From: Zoogloeaceae bacterium
GTDB lineage: Bacteria > Pseudomonadota > Gammaproteobacteria > Burkholderiales > Rhodocyclaceae
Reading direction: 5' to 3'
Length of the DNA stretch: 64,000 nt
Assembly: GCA_024235655.1 (NCBI GenBank)
Contig: JACKLY010000006.1
Span: 62,001 to 126,000, forward strand
How positions within the stretch are numbered: the stretch's first letter is position 1; each line of letters begins with the position of its first letter. The position numbers were made by a program, and so were the translations under genes. This document shows, piece after piece, positions 43,764 to 53,613 of the stretch. Under the pieces are notes generated by a model. The model was not told the DNA's origin and ran no database searches. It saw only the letters and a list, made by a program, of their open reading frames with translations.

Positions 43764-44432
43764 TTATTTTGGATTGGCCGTGACGTCGATGGTCACGCGG
43801 CGATGCGGTGCAAGGCACTCGATCAACTGCTTCTTCGGCAGTTTGTCGGCACACTTCACACCCGGAACCGGTTGCGTCTTGCCTGCACCCATGGTTTCGA
43901 TCTTGTCAGCCGGCAGGCCCTTGGCGATCAGGTGACCCTTGACGACTTCGGCACGCTTTTCAGACAGTTTCTGGTTGTATTCCTGCGAACCAATGCGATC
44001 CGTGTGGCCGGTGACCATGATCTGGCGAATCGGACCAACCGTGCTGAGCTTGGCAAAGATTTCCCGGTCGATTGCTGCCTTGCCTTCTGCCGTCAGTGTG
44101 GCCTTGTCATAGCCGAAAAGTTCCTTGGCCGACAGGGTGATCGGTTTGGCCGCGGCCGGTGCTGCCGCTGCAGGCGAAGCCATTGGCTTGGCTGCAGGTT
44201 CGCACTTTTCCTTGGGCAGCAGATCCTTGTCGCAGGCGCAGCCTGCCGGATCATTGGCTGCGGCTGCCGGTGTCCAGAAGCCGGTGCGCCAGCACAGGCC
44301 TGCACCACTCTTGGCGACTTCTCCGCGCTGGTCTATGGCGTAGACGCGATCGGTCGACTGGGCGTGTGCCAGCGCTGTCATGGCGATCAGGCCGATGGCC
44401 GTGAGCGACTGAGCGATGAATTTTGATTTCAA
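43764..44432 (-). CDS. OmpA-family protein (copy 2)
   Basis: This 222-residue exported protein has a signal peptide (about 1-24, ending AHA-QST). The conserved segment GAGLCWRTGFWTPAAAANDP with CACDKDLLPKE and the C-terminal OmpA domain with VTGHTDRIGSQEYNQKLSEK follow. It shares most of its length with the copy at 41609-42280 and differs mainly in an Ala/Pro-rich linker. It is preceded by its own upstream region shared with gyrA, from which it diverges, and followed by a terminator, so the two paralogues are separately transcribed. Confidence 0.93.
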   Translation of the reverse strand: MKSKFIAQSLTAIGLIAMTALAHAQSTDRVYAIDQRGEVAKSGAGLCWRTGFWTPAAAANDPAGCACDKDLLPKEKCEPAAKPMASPAAAAPAAAKPITLSAKELFGYDKATLTAEGKAAIDREIFAKLSTVGPIRQIMVTGHTDRIGSQEYNQKLSEKRAEVVKGHLIAKGLPADKIETMGAGKTQPVPGVKCADKLPKKQLIECLAPHRRVTIDVTANPK

Positions 44433-44651
44433 GATGACTCCTCCTAAATTGCCGTAATTGATGATTTGAGGTTGTCGGCGGTGCTGTGCGTGGGATTAAA
44501 GCACGAAGTTTCATCATTTTCCAAGTGATTGTGAGCTTTTCAGGCGGCTCCTCATGCGATGCAGTGGTGATGTCTCTGCGTGATAGAATCTCCGGTTTCG
44601 CCAAGACAAGACGACAACATAAGCCGCCTTCAAGCGGTGTGTGGACGAGAT

Positions 44652-47222
44652 ATGGAACCAACGCAAGCAACGCAACAATTCGCCAAGGAAACACTGCCGG
44701 TCAGCCTCGAAGACGAAATGCGGCGTTCGTACCTGGATTACGCGATGAGCGTAATCGTCGGTCGGGCACTGCCGGATGTTCGTGACGGCCTGAAACCTGT
44801 CCATCGTCGTGTGCTTTTTGCCATGCACGAACTGGGCAATGACTGGAACAAGGCCTACAAGAAGTCAGCGCGTGTCGTCGGCGACGTGATCGGTAAATAC
44901 CATCCGCACGGTGATACGGCGGTATACGACACCATTGTGCGCATGGCGCAGGATTTCTCCCTGCGCTATATGCTGGTCGATGGCCAGGGTAACTTCGGTT
45001 CGGTTGACGGCGATAACGCTGCGGCGATGCGTTACACGGAAGTTCGCATGGCACGTATCGGCCACGAACTGCTGGCGGATATCGACAAGGAAACCTGCGA
45101 CTTCGGGCCGAACTACGACGGGTCCGAGCAGGAACCCTTGATCATGCCGGCGAAAATTCCGAACCTGCTGATCAACGGCTCGTCCGGTATTGCGGTCGGC
45201 ATGGCCACCAATATCCCGCCGCACAACCTGAACGAAGTCGTGGATGGTTGTCTGGCGCTGCTGGCCAATCCGGAAATGACCATCGATGACCTGATCGAAA
45301 TCATCCCGGCCCCCGATTTCCCGACCGCCGGTTTCATCTACGGCGTTGCCGGCGTGCGTGACGGCTACCATACCGGCCGCGGACGCGTAGTGATGCGCGC
45401 ACGGACGCACATCGAAGACCTGGAAAAAGGCAACAAGCAGGCGATCATCGTTGATGAGCTGCCCTATCAGGTTAACAAACGCACCTTGCTGGAGAAGGTT
45501 GCCGAGCTGGTCAACGACAAGAAGATCGAAGGCATCTCCCATATCCAGGATGAATCCGACAAGTCGGGCATGCGCGTGGTCATTGAACTGAAGCGCGATG
45601 TCATTCCTGAAGTGGTGCTGAACAATCTGTACAAGCAGACACAGTTGCAGGACACCTTCGGCATGAACATGGTGGCGCTGGTCGATGGCCAGCCGCGCCT
45701 GATGAACCTGAAGCTGATGCTGGAGTGTTTCCTCGCCCACCGGCGCGAAGTGATCACACGGCGCACGGTTTTCGAACTGCGCAAGGCGCGTGAAAAGGCG
45801 CATACACAGGAAGGTCTGGCCGTTGCGCTCGACAACGTCGATGAAATCATTGCCCTGATCAAGGCGGCACCGACGCCGGCCGATGCCAAGCGTGGCCTGA
45901 TGAGCAAGCTCTGGGTTTCGCCGACAGTGACCGAGATGCTGGCGCGTGCGGCGATGGATGCCACCCGTCCGGAAGGGCTGGGCATCGAGTTCGGCCTGTC
46001 GAAAAAGGGCTATCTCCTTTCCGATGCCCAGGCTCAGGCCATTCTCGAGTTGCGTCTGCAGCGCCTGACCGGGCTGGAGCGCGACAAGATCGTTTCCGAC
46101 TACCGCGAATTGCTGGAGAAGATCGCTGATCTGATGGACATTCTGGATCGGCCGGAACGGATCACGCAGATCATCGGCGAGGAACTCACTGCGATCAAGG
46201 CGCAGTTCGGTGACAAGCGTCGTTCCGAGATCGTCATGCATACGCAGGATCTGGGTATCGAGGACCTGATCACGCCGCAGGACATGGTGGTGACCCTGTC
46301 TCACACTGGCTACATCAAGTCGCAGCCACTGACGGATTACCGGGCGCAGCGCCGCGGCGGTCGTGGCAAGCAGGCGGCGGCGGTCAAGGAAGACGATTTT
46401 GTCGACCACCTGTTCGTGGCCAACACGCACGACTACATCCTGTGCTTCTCGAACCGCGGCCGCGTCTACTGGATCAAGGTTTACGAAGTGCCGCAAGGCA
46501 GCCGCAACAGCCGCGGCAAGCCGATCGTGAACATGTTCCCGCTCGAAGAAGGCGAGAAGATCAACGCCATCCTGCCCGTCAAGGAGTTCGCGCAGGATCG
46601 CTACATTTTCATGGCCACCTCGCAAGGCACCGTCAAGAAAACCCCGCTGTCGGAATTCTCCAACCCCAGGAAGGCCGGCATCATTGCGGTGGCACTGGAT
46701 GAGGACGATTACCTGATCGGTGCCGAGATTACCAATGGCGAGAATGACATCGTGCTGGTTTCGGATGCCGGCCGTGCTGTCTGGTTCGACGAAGAAGCTG
46801 TACGGCCGATGGGTCGTCCGGCGCGGGGCGTACGCGGCATGAAACTGGGCAAGGGGCAGCAGGTCTTGTCGTTGCTGGTTGCCGAGAATGAGCAGCAGAC
46901 CGTGCTGGTTGCCACTGAGAATGGCTTCGGCAAGCGTACCGCGCTGGCTGATTTCCGCCATTCCGGTCGTGGCACACAAGGGGTCATGGCGATCAAGGCC
47001 AGTGACCGCAACGGCCGGGTGGTCGCAGCCAAGCTGGTGACCGATGAAGACGAAATCATGCTGATCACTACCGGTGGCGTACTGATTCGTACCCGTGTTT
47101 CCGAGATTCGCGAACTGGGTCGTGCGACGCAGGGAGTCACCCTGATTTCCCTGGATGCCGGCGAAAAACTGGCCGGTCTGGAGAAGATTGTTGAAACGGA
47201 CGACGATGCCGATGCAGAGTAA
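44652..47222 (+). CDS. gyrA: DNA gyrase subunit A
   Basis: This 856-residue subunit breaks and rejoins DNA to introduce negative supercoils together with GyrB. The catalytic tyrosine is in AAAMRYTEVRM, and the GyrA box QRRGGRGK is present near the C-terminal beta-pinwheel. In the quinolone-resistance region the sequence HPHGDTAVYDTIVRM has Thr at the position of E. coli Ser83 and Asp at 87, which are natural in many beta- and gammaproteobacteria. The acidic C-terminal tail (DDDADAE) is typical. The ATG at 44652 matches the family start; the frame is open back to 44580. Confidence 0.98.
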   Translation: MEPTQATQQFAKETLPVSLEDEMRRSYLDYAMSVIVGRALPDVRDGLKPVHRRVLFAMHELGNDWNKAYKKSARVVGDVIGKYHPHGDTAVYDTIVRMAQDFSLRYMLVDGQGNFGSVDGDNAAAMRYTEVRMARIGHELLADIDKETCDFGPNYDGSEQEPLIMPAKIPNLLINGSSGIAVGMATNIPPHNLNEVVDGCLALLANPEMTIDDLIEIIPAPDFPTAGFIYGVAGVRDGYHTGRGRVVMRARTHIEDLEKGNKQAIIVDELPYQVNKRTLLEKVAELVNDKKIEGISHIQDESDKSGMRVVIELKRDVIPEVVLNNLYKQTQLQDTFGMNMVALVDGQPRLMNLKLMLECFLAHRREVITRRTVFELRKAREKAHTQEGLAVALDNVDEIIALIKAAPTPADAKRGLMSKLWVSPTVTEMLARAAMDATRPEGLGIEFGLSKKGYLLSDAQAQAILELRLQRLTGLERDKIVSDYRELLEKIADLMDILDRPERITQIIGEELTAIKAQFGDKRRSEIVMHTQDLGIEDLITPQDMVVTLSHTGYIKSQPLTDYRAQRRGGRGKQAAAVKEDDFVDHLFVANTHDYILCFSNRGRVYWIKVYEVPQGSRNSRGKPIVNMFPLEEGEKINAILPVKEFAQDRYIFMATSQGTVKKTPLSEFSNPRKAGIIAVALDEDDYLIGAEITNGENDIVLVSDAGRAVWFDEEAVRPMGRPARGVRGMKLGKGQQVLSLLVAENEQQTVLVATENGFGKRTALADFRHSGRGTQGVMAIKASDRNGRVVAAKLVTDEDEIMLITTGGVLIRTRVSEIRELGRATQGVTLISLDAGEKLAGLEKIVETDDDADAE

Positions 47223-47252
47223 GGCGTCAGTTTAGGTACAAGCGAGGATTCC

Positions 47253-48362
47253 ATGTCACGAGTCTGGAATTTCAGTGCCGGCCCGGCTGTCCTGCCGGCC
47301 GAGGTGCTGGAGCAGGTCAAGGACGAGTTGCTCGACTGGCATGGTGCTGGCTGCGGTGTCATGGAAATGAGCCATCGTGGCAAGGAGTTCACCTCGATCA
47401 TCGAGGCAGCCGAAGCAGACCTGCGAGCGTTGATGGGCATCCCGGCCAATTACCGGGTGCTTTTCCTGCAAGGGGGTGCTACGCAGCAATTTGCACAGTT
47501 GCCGATGAATCTGCTGTCAGGTGCTGGCACCGGGATGTCCGCGGACTACCTGATCACCGGTTCCTGGTCTAAGAAGGCGTTCAAGGAAGCGCAGCGTGTT
47601 ACAGCCGGTATTGCCACGGTCAGAAAATCTGGCTCCACAGAGGCCTCGGGTTTTACGCGCAGCCTTGATCCTGCCGAACTTGATCTCGATCCGGATGCGG
47701 CCTATGTCCATTTGTGCACCAACGAAACCATTCACGGCGTAGAAATCGATTGTTCGCGACTGCCCGCAGTTTCTGCGCCGCTGGTTGCCGACATGAGTTC
47801 GCACATCCTGTCGCGCCCGGTGGATGTGTCGAAGTACGCCATGATCTATGCCGGGGCGCAGAAGAATGTGGGGCCATCCGGCGTGACACTGGTCATCATT
47901 CGTGAAGACCTGCTCGGTCGCGCGGCATCCACGATTCCCAGCGTTCTTGATTATGCCGTGATGGCTGAAAACGGCTCGATGCTGAATACGCCACCGACCT
48001 TTTCCATCTATGTTGCGGGTTTGATCTTTCAGCGGCTGAAGCGTCTGGGTGGTCTCGCTGAAATGGAAAAGATCAACCGGCAAAAGGCGGAACTGCTCTA
48101 TGCCTGCATAGATAGCAGCCAAGGCTTTTATCTGAACCCGGTACGCACTGCCGATCGCTCCAGAATGAATGTGCCGTTCACTCTGGCGAACAGTCAGCTG
48201 GATCCCCTGTTTTTGGCCGAGACCAGAGCCGCAGGTCTGGTTTCTCTCAAGGGACATAAATCGGTAGGTGGCATGCGCGCATCGATCTACAACGCCATGC
48301 CCTTGGACGGTGTGCGAGCACTGGTTGAATTCATGGATGATTTTCGGAAGCGGAACGCATGA
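47253..48362 (+). CDS. serC: Phosphoserine aminotransferase
   Basis: This 369-residue PLP enzyme converts 3-phosphohydroxypyruvate to phosphoserine in serine synthesis and acts in pyridoxal phosphate synthesis. The family start VWNFSAGPAVLPAEVLEQ and the PLP-lysine region YAGAQKNVGPSGVTLVIIR are present. It lies 30 bp after gyrA and overlaps pheA by 4 bp. The gyrA-serC-pheA order is typical of betaproteobacteria. Confidence 0.97.
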   Translation: MSRVWNFSAGPAVLPAEVLEQVKDELLDWHGAGCGVMEMSHRGKEFTSIIEAAEADLRALMGIPANYRVLFLQGGATQQFAQLPMNLLSGAGTGMSADYLITGSWSKKAFKEAQRVTAGIATVRKSGSTEASGFTRSLDPAELDLDPDAAYVHLCTNETIHGVEIDCSRLPAVSAPLVADMSSHILSRPVDVSKYAMIYAGAQKNVGPSGVTLVIIREDLLGRAASTIPSVLDYAVMAENGSMLNTPPTFSIYVAGLIFQRLKRLGGLAEMEKINRQKAELLYACIDSSQGFYLNPVRTADRSRMNVPFTLANSQLDPLFLAETRAAGLVSLKGHKSVGGMRASIYNAMPLDGVRALVEFMDDFRKRNA

Positions 48363-49450
48363 GTGATGATCTGCAGCAGGAACTGGCGGTCGTTCGGAAC
48401 GAAATTGATGCCATCGACCAGCAGCTTCTGGCCTTGCTCAACCAGCGTGCCGGCTGTGCAAAGAAAGTCGGTGAAATCAAGGCGCGGCATGGTGAGGCTG
48501 GATTCATCTATCGCCCGGAACGCGAGGCACAGGTATTGCGCCGAATCCAGCAGCAAAACCCTGGCCCGCTTGCCAATGAACATGTGACCTGGTTGTTCCG
48601 CGAGGTGATGTCAGCCTGCCTGTCGCTGGAACAACCGCTGTCGGTGACCTTCCTTGGGCCGCTCGGCTCATTTACCGGCAGTGCCGCGACCAAGCACTTC
48701 GGCCATGCCGCGCACTTGCTACCGCAGACATCCATCGACGAGGTGTTCCGTGAAGTTGAGGCCGGCCATGCGCACTACGCGGTCGTCCCCATCGAAAACT
48801 CGACCGAGGGGGCCGTAGGTCGCAGCATGGATCTGCTCCTGTCGACACCGCTCAAGATATGTGGCGAGGTGGTGTTGCGCATTCATCAGAATCTGATGAC
48901 GCAGGAAACCTCGCTGGACAGTATTACCAAGGTGTATTCCCACGCGCAGTCGCTGGCGCAGTGTCATGAGTGGCTGAACCGCAATCTGCCCAATGTGCCG
49001 CGAATTTCCGTAGGGAGCAATTCGCAGGCGGCAGAAATGGCCATGCAAGAGGCGGGGGCTGCCGCAATTGCCGGCGAAGCGGCGGCCGAGCGCTTCCATG
49101 TGCCGATTCTGGTCGCAAATATCGAGGATGAGCCGAACAACACGACGCGCTTTGTCGTGCTTGGCCGTTTCGATGCGGGCATCTCGGGTCGCGATAAAAC
49201 CTCGCTCATCATGTCCACGCCGAATCGCACGGGTTCTCTGCATGGTTTGTTGCTGCCACTGGCGGAAGCCGGGGTTTCGATGACCCGTCTGGAGTCAAGG
49301 CCGGCACGCCATACGCTCTGGGACTATGTCTTTTTTGTCGATATCGACGGGCATCGTGAAGAGCCCAGGATTGCCAAGGCACTGGTCGAACTGCAACAAC
49401 AGGCGGCTTACCTGAAAGTGCTCGGCTCGTACCCCGTTGCTGTCTATTGA
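48359..49450 (+). CDS. pheA: Chorismate mutase/prephenate dehydratase
   Basis: This 363-residue bifunctional enzyme carries out two steps to phenylpyruvate. The chorismate mutase domain spans about 1-90, with VRNEIDAIDQQLLALLNQRA. The prephenate dehydratase domain spans about 95-275, with VPIENSTEGAVGRSMDLLL and the catalytic NTTRFVVLG. A C-terminal ACT domain (about 280-360) has the phenylalanine-binding ESRP in TRLESRPARHTLWDYVF. It starts inside the serC stop (ATGA). Confidence 0.97.
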   Translation: MSDDLQQELAVVRNEIDAIDQQLLALLNQRAGCAKKVGEIKARHGEAGFIYRPEREAQVLRRIQQQNPGPLANEHVTWLFREVMSACLSLEQPLSVTFLGPLGSFTGSAATKHFGHAAHLLPQTSIDEVFREVEAGHAHYAVVPIENSTEGAVGRSMDLLLSTPLKICGEVVLRIHQNLMTQETSLDSITKVYSHAQSLAQCHEWLNRNLPNVPRISVGSNSQAAEMAMQEAGAAAIAGEAAAERFHVPILVANIEDEPNNTTRFVVLGRFDAGISGRDKTSLIMSTPNRTGSLHGLLLPLAEAGVSMTRLESRPARHTLWDYVFFVDIDGHREEPRIAKALVELQQQAAYLKVLGSYPVAVY

Positions 49451-49475
49451 ACCGCTGATTTTCTCGAGGTCATTC

Positions 49476-50564
49476 ATGTCTCTTTCCGATCACGCGTTGC
49501 CCTATGTTCGAGCCATTTCCCCCTACCTGCCGGGCAAGCCGATTACCGAACTGGCTCGTGAAATGGGTATCCCGGTAGAGCAGATTCTGAAGCTGGCTTC
49601 CAATGAAAACCCCTTGGGCATGAGCCCCAGGGCAAAGGCTGCGCTGACCTCGGCGGCAGCATCGCTGGAGCGCTATCCGGACGATTTCGATCTGAAAAAG
49701 GCGCTGGCCGCGCATACCGGGCTGGCTGCTGAATGCATTGTGCTGGGCAATGGTTCGAACGATGTCCTTGAAATGGTGGCGCGCGTCTTTCTTGCGCCGG
49801 GACGTTCAGCCGTGTTTGCCCAGCATGCCTTCGCTGTCTATCCCCTGGCTACCTTGGCAACTGGTGCAGAACTGCTGGTTGTTCCGGCTAAGGATTTCGG
49901 CCACGATCTCGATGCAATGCGTGCAGCAATCCGGCCGGATACCCGTATTGTCTGGATTGCCAATCCGAATAACCCGACCGGAACCTTTCTCCCCTATCCG
50001 CAACTGAAGGCCTTCCTGCAGGCGGTGCCGCAGGATGTCATCGTCGTGCTGGATGAAGCCTACAACGAGTACCTGCCTCCGGCGGAGCGTGCGGAAACGG
50101 TTGCCTGGCTGGCCGAGTTTCCCAATCTGGTCATTACTCGCACCTTCTCCAAGATTTATGGCCTGGCTGGCTTGCGCATCGGATATGCACTGGCTTCGGC
50201 TGAAATTGCCGGCCTGATGAACCGCGTGCGGCAACCGTTCAATTGCAATAATCTGGCACTGGCAGCAGCCGTGGCCGCACTGGACGATCATGAATTCGTG
50301 GCCAGGAGCTACGAATTGAATCGTTCCGGCAAGGAGATGATCATTGCCGGCCTGAAGCGGCTGGGTCTTGCACATATCCCCGCGCACGGCAATTTCGTGA
50401 CATTCAAGGTGGCTGATGCCGCCGGCGTCAATCAGCGCCTGCTCAAGCAGGGGGTAATCGTACGTCCCATCGGAGGGTACGGCTTGCCGGACTGGTTGCG
50501 TGTGACCATCGGTACCGGGACGGAAAACGAGCGCTTCCTCGAGGCGCTCGAAAAGGCACTTTGA
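49476..50564 (+). CDS. hisC: Histidinol-phosphate aminotransferase
   Basis: This 362-residue PLP enzyme of fold type I transfers an amino group in histidine synthesis and often acts also on aromatic 2-oxo acids. The signature around the PLP lysine is TRTFSKIYGLAGLRIGYAL, and the N-terminal LASNENPLGMSP and ANPNNPTGTFLP are family stretches. Its place between pheA and tyrA suggests it supplies the last aminotransferase step of phenylalanine or tyrosine synthesis. The ATG at 49476 with GAGGT upstream is chosen over the frame start at 49437. Confidence 0.95.
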   Translation: MSLSDHALPYVRAISPYLPGKPITELAREMGIPVEQILKLASNENPLGMSPRAKAALTSAAASLERYPDDFDLKKALAAHTGLAAECIVLGNGSNDVLEMVARVFLAPGRSAVFAQHAFAVYPLATLATGAELLVVPAKDFGHDLDAMRAAIRPDTRIVWIANPNNPTGTFLPYPQLKAFLQAVPQDVIVVLDEAYNEYLPPAERAETVAWLAEFPNLVITRTFSKIYGLAGLRIGYALASAEIAGLMNRVRQPFNCNNLALAAAVAALDDHEFVARSYELNRSGKEMIIAGLKRLGLAHIPAHGNFVTFKVADAAGVNQRLLKQGVIVRPIGGYGLPDWLRVTIGTGTENERFLEALEKAL

Positions 50565-50576
50565 TGGAATATGCAC

Positions 50577-51458
50577 ATGGCTGACTCACCCGAATTTGGC
50601 AAGGTTGTCGTTTTTGGTGTCGGCCTGATCGGTGGTTCCTTTGCACTAGCGCTGAAAGCTGCTGGCGAAGTTGAGGAAGTGGTTGGCTTTGGTCGTAGCG
50701 TAGCGACACTGACACAGGCCATCGATCTTGGTGTAATTGACCGGGTTGGTATCAATGTCGGCCAGGAGGTCTCGGATGCCGACCTGGTGTTGCTGGCGAC
50801 CCCGGTGGGGCAGATGGCCGAGATCATGGCGCGCATTGCGCCCTATCTAGGGCCCAATACAGTCGTGACGGATGGTGGTAGCACCAAGTCCGACGTTGTC
50901 GCTGCTGCCCGCCATGCTTTCGGTGAACGTGTCGCCCAGTTCGTGCCTGCACATCCGATAGCTGGCGCTGAAAACAGTGGTGCTGCGGCTGCCAGAGCGG
51001 ATCTCTATCGTGAGCGCAAGGTGGTGTTGACCCCCTTGCCCGAGAATTCGGTACTCAATGTCGCCCGTGTCCGCTCCGCCTGGGAGTGGTGCGGTGCCCA
51101 GATCCATGAACTGACCCCTGCCGAGCATGACCGGGTGTTTGCAGCCGTAAGTCACCTGCCGCACCTGCTCTCCTATGCATTGGTGCACGATCTCGCCGTG
51201 CGCGATAACCGCGAGGTGTTCTTTACCTTTGCTGCTTCCGGATTTCGTGATTTCACGCGAATTGCGGCCAGTCACCCCGAAATGTGGCGTGACATCAGCC
51301 TGGCAAATCGTGTGGCCTTGCTGGAAGAGCTTGACCGTTACCGTGCCCAGCTCGACGAACTTCGAGCCGTGCTTGATGCCGGCGATGGCCAGCGTCTTGA
51401 AGAAATTTTTGATACTGCCCGCACTGCTCGCCGAGCCTGGCAACTAGGGCAAAAGTAA
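50577..51458 (+). CDS. tyrA: Prephenate dehydrogenase
   Basis: This 293-residue NAD(P)-dependent enzyme makes 4-hydroxyphenylpyruvate for tyrosine (or uses arogenate). The nucleotide-binding motif is VVVFGVGLIGGSFALAL, and the family histidine lies in VPAHPIAGAENSG, with HDLAVRDNREVFF and SGFRDFTRIAASHPEMW downstream. Two ATGs (50571 and 50577) are possible; the second has a better-spaced ribosome binding site. It lies 12 bp after hisC and 13 bp before the aroA-cmk fusion. Confidence 0.95.
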   Translation: MADSPEFGKVVVFGVGLIGGSFALALKAAGEVEEVVGFGRSVATLTQAIDLGVIDRVGINVGQEVSDADLVLLATPVGQMAEIMARIAPYLGPNTVVTDGGSTKSDVVAAARHAFGERVAQFVPAHPIAGAENSGAAAARADLYRERKVVLTPLPENSVLNVARVRSAWEWCGAQIHELTPAEHDRVFAAVSHLPHLLSYALVHDLAVRDNREVFFTFAASGFRDFTRIAASHPEMWRDISLANRVALLEELDRYRAQLDELRAVLDAGDGQRLEEIFDTARTARRAWQLGQK

Positions 51459-51471
51459 GAAGGACACTCTG

Positions 51472-53418
51472 ATGGATTTTATCGATCTTGCGCCCCTCGT
51501 TTCGGCGCAGGGAACGCTTCGCCTGCCCGGTTCCAAAAGCATTTCAAACCGTGTCCTGCTTCTCGCTGCGCTGGCCGAGGGAGAAACCGAAGTGCGCGAT
51601 CTGCTGGCGTCGGACGACACGCAGGTCATGCTTGAAGCCTTGCAGCAGTTGGGTGTCGGAATTCGTCACGGGGGAGATGGCGTTGTTCATGTCTCTGGCG
51701 TGGGCGGCGCATTTCCGAATAAGACCGGCGCTGTTTTCCTGGGCAATGCGGGGACGGCTGTTCGTTCGCTCACCGCCGCTCTGGCCTTGGCAGGGGGGCA
51801 TTACAAGGTCTCCGGCGTGCCGCGCATGCACGAGCGGCCCATTGGCGACCTGGTTGATGGGTTGCGTCAATTGGGGGCTGATGTGGCGTATTTGGGGAAG
51901 GACGGTTTCCCGCCGCTCGAAATCCGGCCGGCAAGCATTACGCCGGGAGGTACGGTCAATGTCCGTGGCGATGTCTCCAGCCAGTTCCTGACCGGCTTGC
52001 TGATGGCCTTGCCGCTCACCGGTGTCGAAACCACAGTCAAGGTCGTGGGCGAACTGATTTCCAAGCCCTATATCGAAATTACGCTGGCAATCATGGCGCG
52101 ATTTGATGTTCAAGTTGCCCGCGACGGATGGCAGCAATTCGTCATTCCCGCCAACAGCCGCTATCGCTCGCCGGGAATTGTCTATGTCGAGGGAGATGCG
52201 TCGTCGGCTTCCTATTTTCTGGCCTTGGGTGCCATCGGTGGCGGCCCGGTGCGTGTTGAAGGGGTGGGGCGGGATTCGATTCAGGGCGATGTACGCTTTG
52301 CCGAGGCGCTCGCACAGATGGGCGCGGTGATTGAAATGGGCGATAACTGGATAGCAGCCAGTGCGCCTGCCGGAGGTCTGAAGGGCATTACACTGGATTG
52401 CAACCATATTCCTGATGCAGCGATGACGCTGGCGACTGCAGCACTGTTTGCCAGTGGCCCGACATGCTTGACCAATATTGCTTCCTGGCGGGTCAAGGAA
52501 ACGGATCGCATTGCGGCAATGGCCAAGGAATTGCGCAAGCTGGGAGCTGTGGTCGAGGAAGGGGCTGATTACATTCGTGTCACCCCGGTGGCTGATCTGA
52601 CGTCACCACCGGCAGGCATCGATACCTACGATGACCATCGTATCGCCATGTGCTTTTCACTGGCAGCCTTCGGGACTGCGCTACGCATCAATGACCCCCG
52701 CTGTGTCGGCAAGACTTTTCCTGACTATTTCGAGCGACTGGCTGAGGTGACCAAAGCCGTGCCGGTCATCGCCATCGATGGCCCCTCGGCTTCGGGAAAA
52801 GGGACGGTCGCCGCGCGGGTGGCGGCCGCCTTGGGTTGGCATTATCTTGATTCCGGGGCGTTGTACCGACTGACTGCGCTTGCAGCCAGGCGTGCCGGGA
52901 TTGCCTGGGAGGATGAGCCTGCTGTTGTTGCGATGGCGGCAAAGCTTGATGTTGTTTTTTCTGGCGACTCCATTCGCCTCGCTGGCGAGGAAGTCAGCGA
53001 AGCCATCCGCACCGAGGAAATGTCCTCGGGAGCCTCCAAAGTGGCGGCACTGCCTGCTGTGCGGGCGGCCTTGCTGTTCCGGCAGCGGCTGTTCCGGCGG
53101 ACGCCCGGTCTGGTTGCCGATGGGCGCGACATGGCGTCGGTGGTATTTCCGGATGCGGCGGCAAAGGTATTCCTGACTGCCAGCGTTGAGATTCGTGCTG
53201 AACGACGCTATAAGCAGTTGATCGGAAAAGGGATTGAGGCTACAATGCGCCCCATTTTGCAGGATTTGCGCGAGCGCGACGAACGCGACAGTACGCGAAG
53301 CGTTGCGCCCTTGCAGCAAAGTGCAGGTGCCAGATTGCTCGACACCTCTGATCTGACCATCGAACAAGCGGTGGCGCAGGTTTTGGGCTGGGGCAATGAG
53401 GTGCTGCACAAACAGTGA
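51472..53418 (+). CDS. aroA-cmk: Fused EPSP synthase (AroA) and cytidylate kinase (Cmk)
   Basis: This single frame of 648 residues joins two enzymes that are separate in E. coli. The N-terminal ~425 residues are 5-enolpyruvylshikimate-3-phosphate synthase, with LPGSKSISNRVLLLAAL, GNAGTAVRSL, GDVSSQFLTGLLMA and RVKETDRIAAMAKELRKLG. The C-terminal ~215 residues are cytidine monophosphate kinase, beginning VIAIDGPSASGKGTVAARVA (Walker A), with GRDMASVVFPDA and RDERDSTRSVAPL. The link is about VTKAVP, without a spacer. The separate order aroA-cmk-rpsA is common, so the fusion looks like loss of the stop and start between adjacent genes. Bifunctional proteins of this kind are known in betaproteobacteria. 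Confidence 0.97.
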   Translation: MDFIDLAPLVSAQGTLRLPGSKSISNRVLLLAALAEGETEVRDLLASDDTQVMLEALQQLGVGIRHGGDGVVHVSGVGGAFPNKTGAVFLGNAGTAVRSLTAALALAGGHYKVSGVPRMHERPIGDLVDGLRQLGADVAYLGKDGFPPLEIRPASITPGGTVNVRGDVSSQFLTGLLMALPLTGVETTVKVVGELISKPYIEITLAIMARFDVQVARDGWQQFVIPANSRYRSPGIVYVEGDASSASYFLALGAIGGGPVRVEGVGRDSIQGDVRFAEALAQMGAVIEMGDNWIAASAPAGGLKGITLDCNHIPDAAMTLATAALFASGPTCLTNIASWRVKETDRIAAMAKELRKLGAVVEEGADYIRVTPVADLTSPPAGIDTYDDHRIAMCFSLAAFGTALRINDPRCVGKTFPDYFERLAEVTKAVPVIAIDGPSASGKGTVAARVAAALGWHYLDSGALYRLTALAARRAGIAWEDEPAVVAMAAKLDVVFSGDSIRLAGEEVSEAIRTEEMSSGASKVAALPAVRAALLFRQRLFRRTPGLVADGRDMASVVFPDAAAKVFLTASVEIRAERRYKQLIGKGIEATMRPILQDLRERDERDSTRSVAPLQQSAGARLLDTSDLTIEQAVAQVLGWGNEVLHKQ

Positions 53419-53613
53419 GGCGGCAGGTGCCGTCTGACTGACAGGGTGTTTTTTCCCCCTTGGGTCTCTTGCTGGTTTTCGTTCCGATTTTCCGGTAGCG
53501 CCGGCGGTTCGCAGAACTGATACGAGATCCTTTTTCCTTCTCCCTAGTGGAGCGGGGGGCGAGAACGATCTTTAACTACTTGTTTTTCCGCAGTGATGCG
53601 GTAAGGAAAATCC

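Noticed and set aside
44865..46979. 704-residue minus-strand open frame opposite gyrA
   Set aside because: The plus strand encodes GyrA with all motifs; the antisense frame has no recognisable domain and arises from codon bias.
53419..53470. Possible terminator after the aroA-cmk gene
   Set aside because: A short hairpin (ggcggca/tgccgtc) and a T6 run are present but separated by about 15 nt, so they do not form an intrinsic terminator.
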